Shown: piece after piece, positions 7,595 to 15,672 of the stretch | Layout: each line of letters begins with the position of its first letter | Numbering within the stretch: the stretch's first letter is position 1 | Made by a program: the position numbers and the translations under genes | Origin: Streptomyces cellulosae | GTDB lineage: Bacteria; Actinomycetota; Actinomycetes; Streptomycetales; Streptomycetaceae | Reading direction: 5' to 3' | NCBI GenBank assembly: GCA_014655195.1 | Contig: BNBH01000001.1 | Span: 439,145 to 503,144 of the forward strand | DNA: 64,000 bases | Notes under the pieces: model-generated | The model's database searches: none | What the model was told of the DNA's origin: nothing | Seen by the model: only the letters and a program-made list of their open reading frames with translations

Positions 7595-8851
7595 TCAGAA
7601 GATGTCCGGGCACCACGGTCGCCTGGACGTACGCAGCAGGGCGTCGGCCTGACGGGCGGCGCCCGCTCGTTCTTCCCGGACCCGGCCCAGCGCCGCGAGC
7701 CGCACCACCGACTCGTCGCCGAGCCACAGCGTGGCCAGGTCGGCCACGTCGAGGGAGAGGTCCGGGTTCTCGGTCGTCGGCGCGCAGGCCCCGGCGCCGT
7801 CCGCCGACGCCTCCAGCCGGTACCGCCCGCCGGCCGGCCCGCCCGCGTCGGCCACCTCCAGCACCAGCGCCCCCGCCCCCTCGTAGGTCCGCGCCTCCAG
7901 GGCCCGTACGACGTCGAGGATGCGCACCCACAGCCAGTCGGCGTGGGTGGTGACCGCGGCGGCGCGCGGGTCGGGGAGGAAGTGCGGAAGCAGGTCGTCC
8001 GGGGCGCGGTAGCCGGTCTTGACCTTGACCACCCAGTCGATCGAGCAGAGATACCGCCACAGCGCCCGCTCGGCGGCCGGGGTCACCCCGGTCAGCCACT
8101 TCACCTTGGCGGTGTTCAGCGGCTGCTTGGCGTCGCCCCACGTCTCGTCCGTGGTGTAGGCGGCCATGCCCTCGATCTCGCCGGCGGCCGAGCGGTAGGT
8201 CACGAAGTACGGCTCGTGGAACCCCGGCAGGAAGCGCACGGAGCCGGTGGTGAGCTGCCACCACAGCTCGTCGCGGCTCACCGCGCCCGGCTGGGACCGG
8301 CGCAGCCGCTGGTGCAGTTCGGGGCCGAGCTTGCGGACGTCCTCGGGGTCCACCAGGTCGATCCGGCCGCCGTCCTCCGGGCCCGCCCAGCGCGGGTCGA
8401 GCCCGGTGCGCGGCACGTCGATCGTCCACTGGGTGGTCCAGGTGGCCGGGCCGAAGCCGTACCGCCCGTAGATCGGGTACTCGGCGGCGATCAGCGTGGC
8501 GACGACGTCCCCGCGCTCCTTCGCCGCCGCCAGGTCCTGCGCCATCATCCGGGTCAGCAGCCCGCGCCGGCGGTGGGTCGGGGAGACGGTGACGTTGGTG
8601 ACCGCGTCGGCCGGCACGGCCGCCCCGCCGACCGCGGTGAGCTCCTGAGCGAAGGAGCGGAAGGTGGCGACGCACCGCCCGTCGTCGAAGGCGCCCACCG
8701 TGCGTCCGGGTGTGAACTGCGCCCGGCGCGCCTCGAGAAGGTCCTCGCTGATGGTCGGTTCCCTCAGGAATCCGACGTTCATCGCCCGGCTCCAGTCGGG
8801 GAACTCGGACTCGTCGATGGGGCGTACGTCGATGTCGGCACGGGAGGTCAT
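7595..8851 (-). CDS. Eis-like GNAT N-acetyltransferase
   Basis: 418 aa from the ATG at 8851 (TACCGT six bases upstream, leaderless). The order is that of mycobacterial Eis: an N-terminal GNAT domain with the acetyl-CoA loop [14 protein letters not shown], the [13 protein letters not shown] segment holding the general-acid Tyr, a second GNAT-like half, and an SCP2-like C-terminal domain. It ends in Phe, whose free carboxylate acts as the base in Eis. It should acetylate amines of antibiotics or peptides. The natural substrate is unknown. It stands alone, 193 bp downstream of the module 3 peptide. Confidence 0.88.
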   Translation of the reverse strand: MTSRADIDVRPIDESEFPDWSRAMNVGFLREPTISEDLLEARRAQFTPGRTVGAFDDGRCVATFRSFAQELTAVGGAAVPADAVTNVTVSPTHRRRGLLTRMMAQDLAAAKERGDVVATLIAAEYPIYGRYGFGPATWTTQWTIDVPRTGLDPRWAGPEDGGRIDLVDPEDVRKLGPELHQRLRRSQPGAVSRDELWWQLTTGSVRFLPGFHEPYFVTYRSAAGEIEGMAAYTTDETWGDAKQPLNTAKVKWLTGVTPAAERALWRYLCSIDWVVKVKTGYRAPDDLLPHFLPDPRAAAVTTHADWLWVRILDVVRALEARTYEGAGALVLEVADAGGPAGGRYRLEASADGAGACAPTTENPDLSLDVADLATLWLGDESVVRLAALGRVREERAGAARQADALLRTSRRPWCPDIF

Positions 8852-8857
8852 GGGCTC

Positions 8858-8863
8858 ACGGTA
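8858..8863 (-). promoter_or_regulatory. -10 box of leaderless promoter, Eis-like gene
   Basis: TACCGT on the minus strand, six bases before the ATG. Confidence 0.5.
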
Positions 8864-8935
8864 GGTCGGCCTCCGGGCGGGTGTCGACGCGGTTTTCACC
8901 GGCCTCCGCCCGCCCCGCGTCCCCCGGCGTCCGTG

Positions 8936-9607
8936 TCACATCAGCAGGTCGTCGACCTGTGCCTCCCCCTCCCGGTAGCGCCGGGTGATCTCCGCCCCGC
9001 ACGCGTCGGCGGTGCGCTGCAGCCGCTGCCGGCGGCGCGACACCTGCTGCTCGTACCCCACCAGCCGGCCCATCGCGGTGTGCAGCTCGCCGTCCGTGCG
9101 CGCGCCCAGGTCGGAGAGCTCCACCTCGGCGAGCATCTCGGAGGCCAGCCGCCGGTACTCCTCGCTCCGCGGTGTGCCCAGCGTCAGATGGCGGACGGAG
9201 GACCGGTGACGCGCGGGGGTGTCCCGCAGGATCTCCGGCAGCCGCTGCACGACGGAGGCCTCCCCCGGCGCGACGGCCGCGGGCACCCCTCCCGGCAGGT
9301 CACGCCGGGCCAGCTCCGCGCGCAGGATGTCGATCCGCCCCTGCAGCAGCCTCCGTACATAACTGAGGTCCGCCTCGTCGCGCTGCGCGTCCCGCCGCTT
9401 CGTGCGCAGCTCGGCCAGGCTCAGCCCGGTCAGTTCGTCCTCCGCCCCGTCCCCGGGCAGCGCGGGGCTGTCCGTGCGCTGCGTGGGCGGCCGGCGGAAC
9501 TCCCGTTCCCCGCCGCCCCCTTGGGGCAACCCCTGGGCGAGCCCTTGGGTCAGCCCTTGGGTCAACGCGACAGCCGCGGACGACTGCCCGATCCCCGATG
9601 TGCTCAT
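8936..9607 (-). CDS. rsiG: RsiG, c-di-GMP-responsive anti-sigma factor for WhiG
   Basis: 223 aa, mostly helical, after a low-complexity N terminus with repeated TQGL/AQGL units. The c-di-GMP signature of the RsiG family, E-x3-S-x2-R-x3-Q-x3-D, occurs twice without deviation: E78/S82/R85/Q89/D93 and E186/S190/R193/Q197/D201. In S. venezuelae, RsiG loaded with c-di-GMP on these two helices holds the sporulation sigma factor WhiG and releases it when the nucleotide falls. The double motif makes the assignment firm. The gene stands alone and links the window to developmental control, as do devA and devE. Confidence 0.95.
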   Translation of the reverse strand: MSTSGIGQSSAAVALTQGLTQGLAQGLPQGGGGEREFRRPPTQRTDSPALPGDGAEDELTGLSLAELRTKRRDAQRDEADLSYVRRLLQGRIDILRAELARRDLPGGVPAAVAPGEASVVQRLPEILRDTPARHRSSVRHLTLGTPRSEEYRRLASEMLAEVELSDLGARTDGELHTAMGRLVGYEQQVSRRRQRLQRTADACGAEITRRYREGEAQVDDLLM

Positions 9608-9784
9608 GTGCCTCAACCGTCCCCTCGACCGGCATGTGCCAGCATCGTGCCACCCCTGGCGGCCGCAATGTGAGCGAGTGGCCCCGATCCGCCCCAGATG
9701 GGCGCTAAGGAGTAAAAATAGCCCGACCGGGGTGGATCGCGGGCCGCCGTCGGCCGTCTGTTCGCGGACCGGCATCATGGGCGT

Positions 9785-10210
9785 ATGCGTGCAGTGGTGC
9801 AGAGGGTGGACGGCGCGAGCGTCGTCGTGGACGGCGAGACCGTGGGGGAGATCGAGGGCGAGGGCCTGTGCGTCCTGGTCGGCGTCACCCACGAGGACAC
9901 CAAGGAGAAGGCGGCGCAGCTCGCCCGCAAGCTGTGGTCGATCCGGATGCTGAAGGACGAGAGGTCCTGCAGCGACGTCGGCGCCCCGCTCCTGGTGATC
10001 AGCCAGTTCACCCTCTACGGGGACGCCCGTAAGGGCCGCCGCCCCACGTGGAACGCGGCCGCCCCCGGCGACCTCGCCGAGCCGCTGGTCGACGAGGTGG
10101 TGGCGCGGCTGCGCGCGCTGGGCGCGACGGTGGCGACGGGCCGGTTCGGCGCGCAGATGCGGGTGTCGCTGACGAACGACGGCCCGTTCACGGTGCTGCT
10201 GGAAATGTGA
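9785..10210 (+). CDS. dtd: D-aminoacyl-tRNA deacylase
   Basis: 141 aa, full length for DTD. It removes D-amino acids (and Gly from tRNA-Ala) from mischarged tRNA. The family motifs SQFTLYGD (middle) and TNDGPFT (C-terminal, cross-subunit Gly-cisPro-type motif) are present; this member reads GPF where many read GPVT. Cytoplasmic homodimer. It converges on ygfZ with a hairpin between. Confidence 0.95.
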   Translation: MRAVVQRVDGASVVVDGETVGEIEGEGLCVLVGVTHEDTKEKAAQLARKLWSIRMLKDERSCSDVGAPLLVISQFTLYGDARKGRRPTWNAAAPGDLAEPLVDEVVARLRALGATVATGRFGAQMRVSLTNDGPFTVLLEM

Positions 10211-10223
10211 GCCGCTCGGAGAG

Positions 10224-10250
10224 GTGAGCCGCACCGGACGTACGGCTCAC
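10224..10250. terminator. Hairpin between dtd and ygfZ
   Basis: GTGAGCCG (10224-10231) pairs with CGGCTCAC (10243-10250) over an 11-nt loop, just after dtd and before the end of ygfZ. Probably a bidirectional terminator; there is no T tract. Confidence 0.5.
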
Positions 10251-10259
10251 TGCCACCGG

Positions 10260-11225
10260 TCACGGCTCGACGACGGTCTCCTGCGCGGCGGCCGTGTCCC
10301 CGGCGAGCAGCCGGGCGTCCACCGGGACGTTCCGCTTCACCAGGGCGAGGGCGACAGGGCCCAGCTCGTGGTGGCGTACGGAGGTCGTGATGAAGCCGAT
10401 CTTCCGGCCGTCGGGGCCGTCGTCCGCCAGGCGCAGCTCGGTGCCCGGCGCGGGCAGGTGCACCTCACTGCCGTCCAGGTGCAGGAAGACCAGCCGGCGC
10501 GGCGGCTTGCCCAGGTTCTGCACGCGGGCGACCGTCTCCTGGCCGCGGTAGCAGCCCTTCTGGAGGTGCACGGCGGAGCCGATCCAGCCCAGCTCGTGCG
10601 GGATGGTGCGGTGGTCGGTCTCGAAGCCGAGCCGCGGCCGGTGCTGCTCGACGCGCAGCGCCTCGTGGGCGAGGAGGCCGGCCGCGGGGCCCGCCTTGCC
10701 GGCGAACTCCTCCAGGTCGCCGCGGGGCAGGAAGAGGTCCCTGCCGTACGGCGTCTCGCGCACGGCGACGCCCTCGGGCACCTCGGTGATGGACCCGGCG
10801 GGCAGGTGCACCACCGCGATGTCCTCGGTGCGGTCGGCGACCTCGACCCGGTAGAAGAACTTCATCGACTCCAGGTACGCGACCAGCGCCTCCTGGGTGC
10901 CGGGCTCCACGTGCGCCCAGGTCGTCTCGCCGTCGTCGACCAGGTAGAGCGCGTGCTCGATGTGGCCGTTGGCGGACAGGATCAGCGCCTCGGTGGCCTG
11001 GTGCGGCGGCAGCTCCTGCACGTGCTGGGTGAGCAGCAGGTGGAGCCAGCCGAGCCGCTCGGGGCCGGAGACGGTGACGACCCCGCGGTGGGACAGGTCG
11101 ACGAAGCCGGTGCCGTCGGCGAGGGCGCGCTGCTCACGGAACAGGTCGCCGTAGTGGGCGGCCACGCCTTCGTCCACGCCCTCGGCGGGGACGGCGCCGG
11201 GCAGGGTCAGCAGGGGGCTTTTCAT
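10260..11225 (-). CDS. ygfZ: YgfZ, folate-binding Fe-S cluster repair protein
   Basis: 321 aa, GcvT-fold. The diagnostic KGCYRGQE motif, whose Cys is essential in E. coli YgfZ, lies around residues 222-229. The family uses tetrahydrofolate to help build or repair certain Fe-S enzymes. It starts nine bases after the nur stop, yet a TAGGCT box overlaps the nur 3' end six bases upstream of its ATG, so it may also have its own leaderless promoter. Confidence 0.93.
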   Translation of the reverse strand: MKSPLLTLPGAVPAEGVDEGVAAHYGDLFREQRALADGTGFVDLSHRGVVTVSGPERLGWLHLLLTQHVQELPPHQATEALILSANGHIEHALYLVDDGETTWAHVEPGTQEALVAYLESMKFFYRVEVADRTEDIAVVHLPAGSITEVPEGVAVRETPYGRDLFLPRGDLEEFAGKAGPAAGLLAHEALRVEQHRPRLGFETDHRTIPHELGWIGSAVHLQKGCYRGQETVARVQNLGKPPRRLVFLHLDGSEVHLPAPGTELRLADDGPDGRKIGFITTSVRHHELGPVALALVKRNVPVDARLLAGDTAAAQETVVEP

Positions 11226-11231
11226 ACGCCT

Positions 11232-11237
11232 AGCCTA
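11232..11237 (-). promoter_or_regulatory. -10 box of leaderless promoter, ygfZ
   Basis: TAGGCT (minus strand), six bases before the ygfZ ATG, overlapping the last codons of nur. Confidence 0.45.
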
Positions 11238-11672
11238 CGACTCGGTAGTTGAAGTCTTCAGGGAACAGTCCTGGCACCGGCCGAAGATCGCGAAGTGCTT
11301 CATGTCGGTGTCGAAGCCGAAGGTGTCCCTCAGCTTCTCCGTGAACTCGGCGGCCACCTCCACGTCCGCCTCGATCACCTTGGTGCAGTCGCGGCAGACC
11401 AGGTGGAGGTGGTGGTGGCGGTCGGCGAGGTGGTACGTCGGCGCGCCGTGCCCGAGGTGGGCGTGGCTGACCAGGCCCAGCTCCTCGAGGAGCTCGAGGG
11501 TGCGGTAGACGGTGGAGATGTTGACCCCCGACGCCGTCTTCCTCACTTCCACGAGGATGTCGTCGGGGGTCGCGTGCTCCAGGGTGTCGACGGCTTCGAG
11601 CACGAGCTGGCGCTGGGGCGTCAGCCGGTAGCCGCGCTGCCTGAGGTCGCTCTTCCAGTCGGTGCTCACCAC
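11235..11672 (-). CDS. nur: Nur, nickel-responsive Fur-family repressor
   Basis: 145 aa. With the GTG at 11672 as residue 1, the metal ligands fall on the S. coelicolor Nur numbers: H33, H86, H88, H90 for the M-site and H70, H72, H126 for the nickel site. This supports both identity and start. CxxC pairs at 93/96 and 133/136 would hold structural zinc. Nur represses nickel uptake and Fe-superoxide dismutase genes when nickel is plentiful. A TAGACT -10 lies six bases upstream, so the gene is probably leaderless. Confidence 0.95.
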   Translation of the reverse strand: MVSTDWKSDLRQRGYRLTPQRQLVLEAVDTLEHATPDDILVEVRKTASGVNISTVYRTLELLEELGLVSHAHLGHGAPTYHLADRHHHLHLVCRDCTKVIEADVEVAAEFTEKLRDTFGFDTDMKHFAIFGRCQDCSLKTSTTES

Positions 11673-11678
11673 ACCACG

Positions 11679-11684
11679 AGTCTA
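11679..11684 (-). promoter_or_regulatory. -10 box of leaderless promoter, nur
   Basis: TAGACT (minus strand), six bases before the GTG at 11672. Confidence 0.5.
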
Positions 11685-11720
11685 GGGCCTGGTGTGTGGA
11701 TCACCCTGGGGCCGGACGGC

Positions 11721-12296
11721 CTACTTGAAGAAGGCGATGCCGTCGTCCGGCATGTCGTCGGGCAGGGCCTTGGCCCAGCGCTCGACCTCCTCCGGGGTGA
11801 CGACCTTCTTCAGGTGCGCCGACATGTAGGGGCGCAGCTCGACCTCGGGGGTCTGCTTCTCGCCGACCCACATCAGGTCGCCCTTGACGTAGCCGTAGAG
11901 CCGCTTGCCGCCGGTGTACGGGCCGGAGGCGGCGGTGCGCGCGACGGCGTCCGTGACCAGGTCGATCTGCGGCTTCTTCTCGGCCAGCTCGCCGTACCAG
12001 ATCTCGACGACGCCGTCGTCGCGGACCATGGTCACCTCGATCTTGCGGTCGGCGTCGATCCGCCAGTAGCCGTGCTCCGACTCCAGCGGGCGGACCTTGT
12101 TGCCGTCGCCGTCGAGCACCCAGGTGCGCGAGCTGTACTCCAGGAAGTCCCGCCCGTCGTGGGTGAAGGTGACCTCCTGGCCGAAGTTGCACTTCTCGGA
12201 ACCGGGGAAGTCGTGCACGCCCGCGCCCGCCCAGTTGCCGAGCAGGAACGCGAGCGGGACGAGGTCCTTGTGCAGGTCGGACGGGATCTCGATCAT
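11721..12296 (-). CDS. Nitrobindin-like heme-binding beta-barrel protein
   Basis: 191 aa. The GNWAGAG motif near residue 20 is the Gly-x-Trp-x-Gly-x-Gly signature of nitrobindins (DUF1794, FABP-like). SAHLKK near residue 160 would supply the proximal heme histidine. The family binds heme and reacts with nitric oxide or peroxynitrite; the role in Streptomyces is not established. It follows a 32-aa membrane peptide by 25 bp on the same strand and has AGGAAG upstream of its ATG. Confidence 0.85.
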   Translation of the reverse strand: MIEIPSDLHKDLVPLAFLLGNWAGAGVHDFPGSEKCNFGQEVTFTHDGRDFLEYSSRTWVLDGDGNKVRPLESEHGYWRIDADRKIEVTMVRDDGVVEIWYGELAEKKPQIDLVTDAVARTAASGPYTGGKRLYGYVKGDLMWVGEKQTPEVELRPYMSAHLKKVVTPEEVERWAKALPDDMPDDGIAFFK

Positions 12297-12321
12297 GAGG
12301 GGAACTTCCTGGCGTCGGTGA

Positions 12322-12420
12322 TCAGCGCTGGCCCTGGAACAGCTTCTTCACGGTCAGCCCGGCGAAGGCGAGGACGCCGACGGCGACGAGGACCAGCAGG
12401 ACTTCGAAGAAGATGATCAC
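12322..12420 (-). CDS. 32-aa single-helix membrane peptide
   Basis: GTG start with AAGGAG six bases upstream. The peptide is one hydrophobic helix (IIFFEVLLVLVAVGVLAF) followed by a basic tail, TVKKLFQGQR. Such a strong ribosome site on a one-helix ORF 25 bp upstream of the nitrobindin gene argues for a real gene in the same operon. Orientation would be Nout-Cin. The function is unknown. Confidence 0.65.
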   Translation of the reverse strand: MIIFFEVLLVLVAVGVLAFAGLTVKKLFQGQR

Positions 12421-12518
12421 GGGGTGCTCCTTGAGCGGGGGGTGCGAGGGTTGCACGGGGCCGGCCCCCAGCTTACGCGGCCGGGTACGGGCCCCGTCGT
12501 GCGAGGTGGGCCGCTGAC

Positions 12519-12524
12519 TACGAT
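12519..12524 (+). promoter_or_regulatory. -10 box of leaderless promoter, DsrE-like gene
   Basis: TACGAT, six bases before the ATG at 12531. Confidence 0.5.
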
Positions 12525-12530
12525 GCGGTC

Positions 12531-12893
12531 ATGGCGAAAAAGCTCGTGATCAAGGTGACCGCCGGGGCCGACGCACCCGAGCGCTGTTCTCAGGCGTTCA
12601 CGGTGGCCGCCGTGGCCGCGGCCAGTGGGGTCGAGGTGTCGCTGTGGCTCACCGGGGAGTCGGCGTGGTTCGCGCTGCCGGGGCGTGCCGCCGAGTTCGA
12701 GCTGCCGCACGCCGCTCCGCTGCCGGACCTGCTGGACTCGGTGCTGGCGGCCGGCCAGGTCACGCTGTGCACGCAGTGCGCCGCGCGCCGGGAGATCACG
12801 GAGAAGGACGTGATCGAGGGCGTGCGGATCGCGGGCGCGCAGGTCTTCGTGCAGGAGGCCATGGCGGACGGCACGCAGGCCCTCGTGTACTGA
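12531..12893 (+). CDS. DsrE/DsrF-like family protein
   Basis: 120 aa alpha/beta protein of the DsrE/TusD fold, with a conserved LCTQCAARR (two cysteines spaced CxxC, about residues 82-85). Fold members relay persulfide sulfur or bind small ligands. The sulfurtransferase gene sseA lies 660 bp away, which fits a sulfur-related task but does not prove it. It ends four bases before the converging DUF3099 gene. Confidence 0.82.
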   Translation: MAKKLVIKVTAGADAPERCSQAFTVAAVAAASGVEVSLWLTGESAWFALPGRAAEFELPHAAPLPDLLDSVLAAGQVTLCTQCAARREITEKDVIEGVRIAGAQVFVQEAMADGTQALVY

Positions 12894-12897
12894 GGGG

Positions 12898-13158
12898 CTA
12901 ACGGGGCCCTTTCCTGCCGTCGAGCTCGTCCCACCACTCGTCGGACTGCGGGTCGCCGGAAGGGTCGTCCCACCAGCGGTCGTCGGGGCCGCGCCGGTTG
13001 GCGACCACGGCGGCGACCGGTGGGATCACCATGGCGACCAGGCACATGGCCACGGCGGCGGGCACCGACCAGAGGCGCACGACGCCCCAGGCCAGGACGA
13101 ACAGCCCGATGCAGCCGCCCATCAGCACGAAGTAGGCATGCCGCCTGCGCGCGTACAT
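12898..13158 (-). CDS. DUF3099 membrane protein
   Basis: 86 aa. Two transmembrane helices (about 9-27 and 32-52) separated by a short turn, then an acidic Trp-rich tail (DRWWDDPSG, DEWWDEL). This layout is that of the actinobacterial DUF3099 family, of unknown function. The ATG has TACGCT six bases upstream and no Shine-Dalgarno. Confidence 0.85.
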   Translation of the reverse strand: MYARRRHAYFVLMGGCIGLFVLAWGVVRLWSVPAAVAMCLVAMVIPPVAAVVANRRGPDDRWWDDPSGDPQSDEWWDELDGRKGPR

Positions 13159-13164
13159 GTCTCA

Positions 13165-13170
13165 AGCGTA
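13165..13170 (-). promoter_or_regulatory. -10 box of leaderless promoter, DUF3099 gene
   Basis: TACGCT (minus strand), six bases before the ATG at 13158. Confidence 0.5.
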
Positions 13171-13183
13171 GATCCGAACATGC

Positions 13184-13218
13184 CGAAGGGCCGCGTCCGT
13201 CACCGACGCGGCCCTTCG
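13184..13218. terminator. Terminator downstream of the sseA-DUF1416 operon
   Basis: Perfect 14-bp stem CGAAGGGCCGCGTC / GACGCGGCCCTTCG with a 7-nt loop, 12 bp after the DUF1416 stop. Confidence 0.8.
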
Positions 13219-13230
13219 TACGGACCCTGC

Positions 13231-13518
13231 TCAGACCGCGATCGCGACCTCGGCCAGGCCGCCCTGCTGGGCGACGACCGTGCGGTCGGCGGTGCCGCCG
13301 GGCACCAGGGCGCGGACGGTCCAGGTGCCCTCCGCCGCGTAGAAGCGGAACTGTCCGGTCGCGGAGGTCGGGACCTCCGCGGTGAACTCGCCGGTCGAGT
13401 CGAGGAGACGGACGTATCCCGTCACCGGCTCGCCGTCACGGGTCACCTGACCCTGGATGGTGGTCTCACCGGGCTTGATCGTCGAGGCGTCCGGGCCGCC
13501 GGCCTTCGCACCGCACAT
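13231..13518 (-). CDS. DUF1416 beta-sandwich protein
   Basis: 95 aa, starting MCGAK. Predicted all-beta (GQVTRDGEPVTGYVRLLD, TWTVRALVPGG), like a carboxypeptidase-regulatory or transthyretin-type domain. In actinobacteria it regularly follows the thiosulfate sulfurtransferase gene, as here (32 bp gap, same strand). The N-terminal CG may be a reactive or metal-binding cysteine. The role is not known. Confidence 0.88.
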   Translation of the reverse strand: MCGAKAGGPDASTIKPGETTIQGQVTRDGEPVTGYVRLLDSTGEFTAEVPTSATGQFRFYAAEGTWTVRALVPGGTADRTVVAQQGGLAEVAIAV

Positions 13519-13550
13519 GTCTTACTCCTGAGAGGTCGGTCGGGGAGGGA

Positions 13551-14396
13551 TTACTTGCCGGAGCCGAGCTCGATCGGCACGCCGACGAGGGAGCCGTACT
13601 CGGTCCAGGAGCCGTCGTAGTTCTTGACGTTCTCCACGCCGAGCAGCTCGTGCAGCACGAACCAGGACAGCGCGGAGCGCTCACCGATGCGGCACAGGGC
13701 GATGGTGTCCTTGGACAGGTCGATCTCCTCGTCCTCGTAGAGCTTCTTGAGCTCCTCGTCGGACTTGAAGGTGCCGTCGTCGTTGGCGTTCTTCGACCAG
13801 GGGATGTTGCGGGAGGTCGGCACGTGGCCGGGGCGCTGCGACTGCTCCTGCGGCAGGTGGGCCGGGGCGAGCAGCTTGCCGGCGAACTCGTCGGGCGAGC
13901 GCACGTCGACGATGTTCTGCTTGCCGATGGCGTCCACGACCTCGTCGCGGAAGGCGCGGATGGAGGTGTCCTGCGGCTTGGCCTTGTACTCGGTCTTCGG
14001 GCGCTCCGGCACCTCGTCGCCGGGGACCAGCTCGCGGGCGTCGAGCTCCCACTTCTTGCGGCCGCCGTCGAGGAGCTTGACGTTCTCGTGGCCGTACAGC
14101 TTGAAGTACCAGTACGCGTACGCGGCGAACCAGTTGTTGTTGCCGCCGTACAGGACGACCGTGTGGTCGTTGGCGATGCCCTTGTCGGACAGGAGCTTCT
14201 CGAAGCCCTCCTGGTCGACGAAGTCACGGCGGACCGGGTCCTGCAGGTCCTTGGTCCAGTCGATCCGGACGGCGTTCTTGATGTGGTTCTTGTCGTAGGC
14301 GGACGTGTCCTCGTCCACCTCGACGATCACGATGGTCGGGTCGTCCAGGTGCTCCTGGACCCAGTCGGCGTCGACCAGGACGTCGCTGCGAGCCAT
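13551..14396 (-). CDS. sseA: Thiosulfate sulfurtransferase (rhodanese, two domains)
   Basis: 281 aa. It transfers sulfane sulfur from thiosulfate or a persulfide to an acceptor. Two rhodanese domains: an inactive N-terminal one (about 1-140) and a catalytic one with the active-site loop LCRIGERS, Cys235 (C-R-I-G-E-R, the thiosulfate-type loop). GGAGGAG precedes the ATG. It is preceded on the same strand by a cysteine-containing leader peptide and an 18-bp palindrome, and followed by DUF1416. Confidence 0.95.
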   Translation of the reverse strand: MARSDVLVDADWVQEHLDDPTIVIVEVDEDTSAYDKNHIKNAVRIDWTKDLQDPVRRDFVDQEGFEKLLSDKGIANDHTVVLYGGNNNWFAAYAYWYFKLYGHENVKLLDGGRKKWELDARELVPGDEVPERPKTEYKAKPQDTSIRAFRDEVVDAIGKQNIVDVRSPDEFAGKLLAPAHLPQEQSQRPGHVPTSRNIPWSKNANDDGTFKSDEELKKLYEDEEIDLSKDTIALCRIGERSALSWFVLHELLGVENVKNYDGSWTEYGSLVGVPIELGSGK

Positions 14397-14473
14397 GCTG
14401 TTCTCCTCCGGGGCAGTTACGGGGGGCGTGCGGGTACGGGGGTGCGCGGCGCCCGGGTCGGGGCGGCGCACGG

Positions 14474-14491
14474 GTTCCCTGATCAGGGAAC
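14474..14491. promoter_or_regulatory. 18-bp perfect palindrome between leader peptide and sseA
   Basis: GTTCCCTGATCAGGGAAC, no mismatch and no spacer, 78 bp upstream of the sseA ATG and 32 bp after the leader-peptide stop. It could be a dimer operator or part of an attenuator stem. Confidence 0.5.
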
Positions 14492-14523
14492 GGAACGGGA
14501 ATGCGGACGGAAGACGCGTCCGC

Positions 14524-14631
14524 TCAGAAGGTGCGACAGAGCATGGCGGCGACACGGCACAGGTCCACTGCCCGCCGCTTCGTGAGATCCGCCTGTCCCC
14601 TCGGACGGAGGACGCTCGTCTGACACTGCAT
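14524..14631 (-). CDS. Cysteine-type leader peptide of sseA (35 aa)
   Basis: The 35-aa frame begins MQCQTSVLRP and contains LTKRRAVDLCRVA then MLCRTF at the end, with three Cys codons (3, 25, 32). The RRxVDLCRVA core is the hallmark of putative leader peptides found upstream of actinobacterial sulfur-assimilation genes. Ribosome stalling on Cys codons is thought to set readthrough into the downstream gene. It ends 127 bp before sseA. Confidence 0.75.
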   Translation of the reverse strand: MQCQTSVLRPRGQADLTKRRAVDLCRVAAMLCRTF

Positions 14632-14813
14632 GGGGACGATCGTAGGGACGGACGAGGGGCCCTGTCACCGGCATGTCGCATACTGAGACGAGATCGTCCA
14701 TCCACCGATACGGCGACCGGGAAAACGCCCCGCTCGGTCACCCGCGGCCCCACCCCCGAAGCCGCCGCATCTGTCCAGCGGACGAGACCGTCTCGCCCAC
14801 CGGACACCCCGGC

Positions 14814-15554
14814 TCATCCCGCCAGGCGTACGTCCTTCCCCGTCACCGTCACGTCCACACCGTCCTCGGCCGCCTGGACCTTCTCCAGGCTGATCCCGCC
14901 GGGCAGTCCGTCGATCTTCTGCTCGAAGTCGGTGATCCGCCGCACCCGCGACTCGGCGATCTCCACCCCGCCCAGCACGGGCAGGGCGTCCGCCCGCACC
15001 CGCACGGTGTTCCCGTCGACGACGGTCACCGAGCTGAGCACGGACACCGGCTCGGGCAGCTTGGCGCCGAGCACGGTGGTCTCGAGCGCGACCTTGATCT
15101 TCCCGTTGCCCCCGTCGGACAGCGCCACCACCTCGGCGGTGATGCCGGGCGCGACCTGGGTGGGCTCGGCCTTGGCGTTCCTCAGCAGCTCGTCGTACGC
15201 GATGGTCGCCGTGCCGGTGGCGGTGTCGGCGACGGCGGAGCCGAAGTCACCGGAGAACTCGACGCCGCGGAGGTCGGCGCGGAGGTCGGCGATGCGGAGG
15301 GTCTTTCCGCCCTCGCCGGCGTCGGCCTCGTAGTCGGAGATGCCGACCCGCACCTCGTCGAACGTGCCGCCGAGCACCTGGGTGAGGAAGGGGAAGCCCT
15401 GGATGTCCACGTCGGGGGTGGAGGCCAGGCCCTCGGAGGCACGGACGCGGTCGGCGGCCTCGCCCTCGGCGAAGTGGACGGCGACGCGGTCGACGATCAC
15501 GAAGATGCCGCCGAGTACCACGGCGATGACCAGCAGTATTCGCAGTGCGCGCAT
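14814..15554 (-). CDS. DUF2993 (LmeA-like) membrane-anchored lipid-binding protein
   Basis: 246 aa from the ATG at 15554 (GGGGGGAC upstream; the GTG at 15569 is the alternative). One N-terminal membrane helix (about 4-22), then an extracellular beta-rich domain with GFPFLTQVLGGTFDEV, the DUF2993 signature. The mycobacterial relative LmeA binds phospholipid and helps lipomannan maturation. It lies upstream of the leader peptide on the same strand, with 180 bp between. Confidence 0.87.
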   Translation of the reverse strand: MRALRILLVIAVVLGGIFVIVDRVAVHFAEGEAADRVRASEGLASTPDVDIQGFPFLTQVLGGTFDEVRVGISDYEADAGEGGKTLRIADLRADLRGVEFSGDFGSAVADTATGTATIAYDELLRNAKAEPTQVAPGITAEVVALSDGGNGKIKVALETTVLGAKLPEPVSVLSSVTVVDGNTVRVRADALPVLGGVEIAESRVRRITDFEQKIDGLPGGISLEKVQAAEDGVDVTVTGKDVRLAG

Positions 15555-15672
15555 GCGGAGTCCCCCCACCTGACGTGTGCCCGTGCCGACGACCGGCGGC
15601 CGCCCTCACGCGAGCGTAGTGCGGGGGTGGTGGGGGAGCGGGGGATTGTGGATCACCTGTGACAGGGACGCC

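Noticed and set aside
7505..9673. Very long open frame on the plus strand opposite the Eis-like and rsiG genes
   Set aside because: It is the antisense shadow of two well supported genes and its product is a Val/Gly/Arg-rich string with no domain. Many similar shadows occur elsewhere (for example 16279-19176 and 55763-57979-type frames) and were left out.
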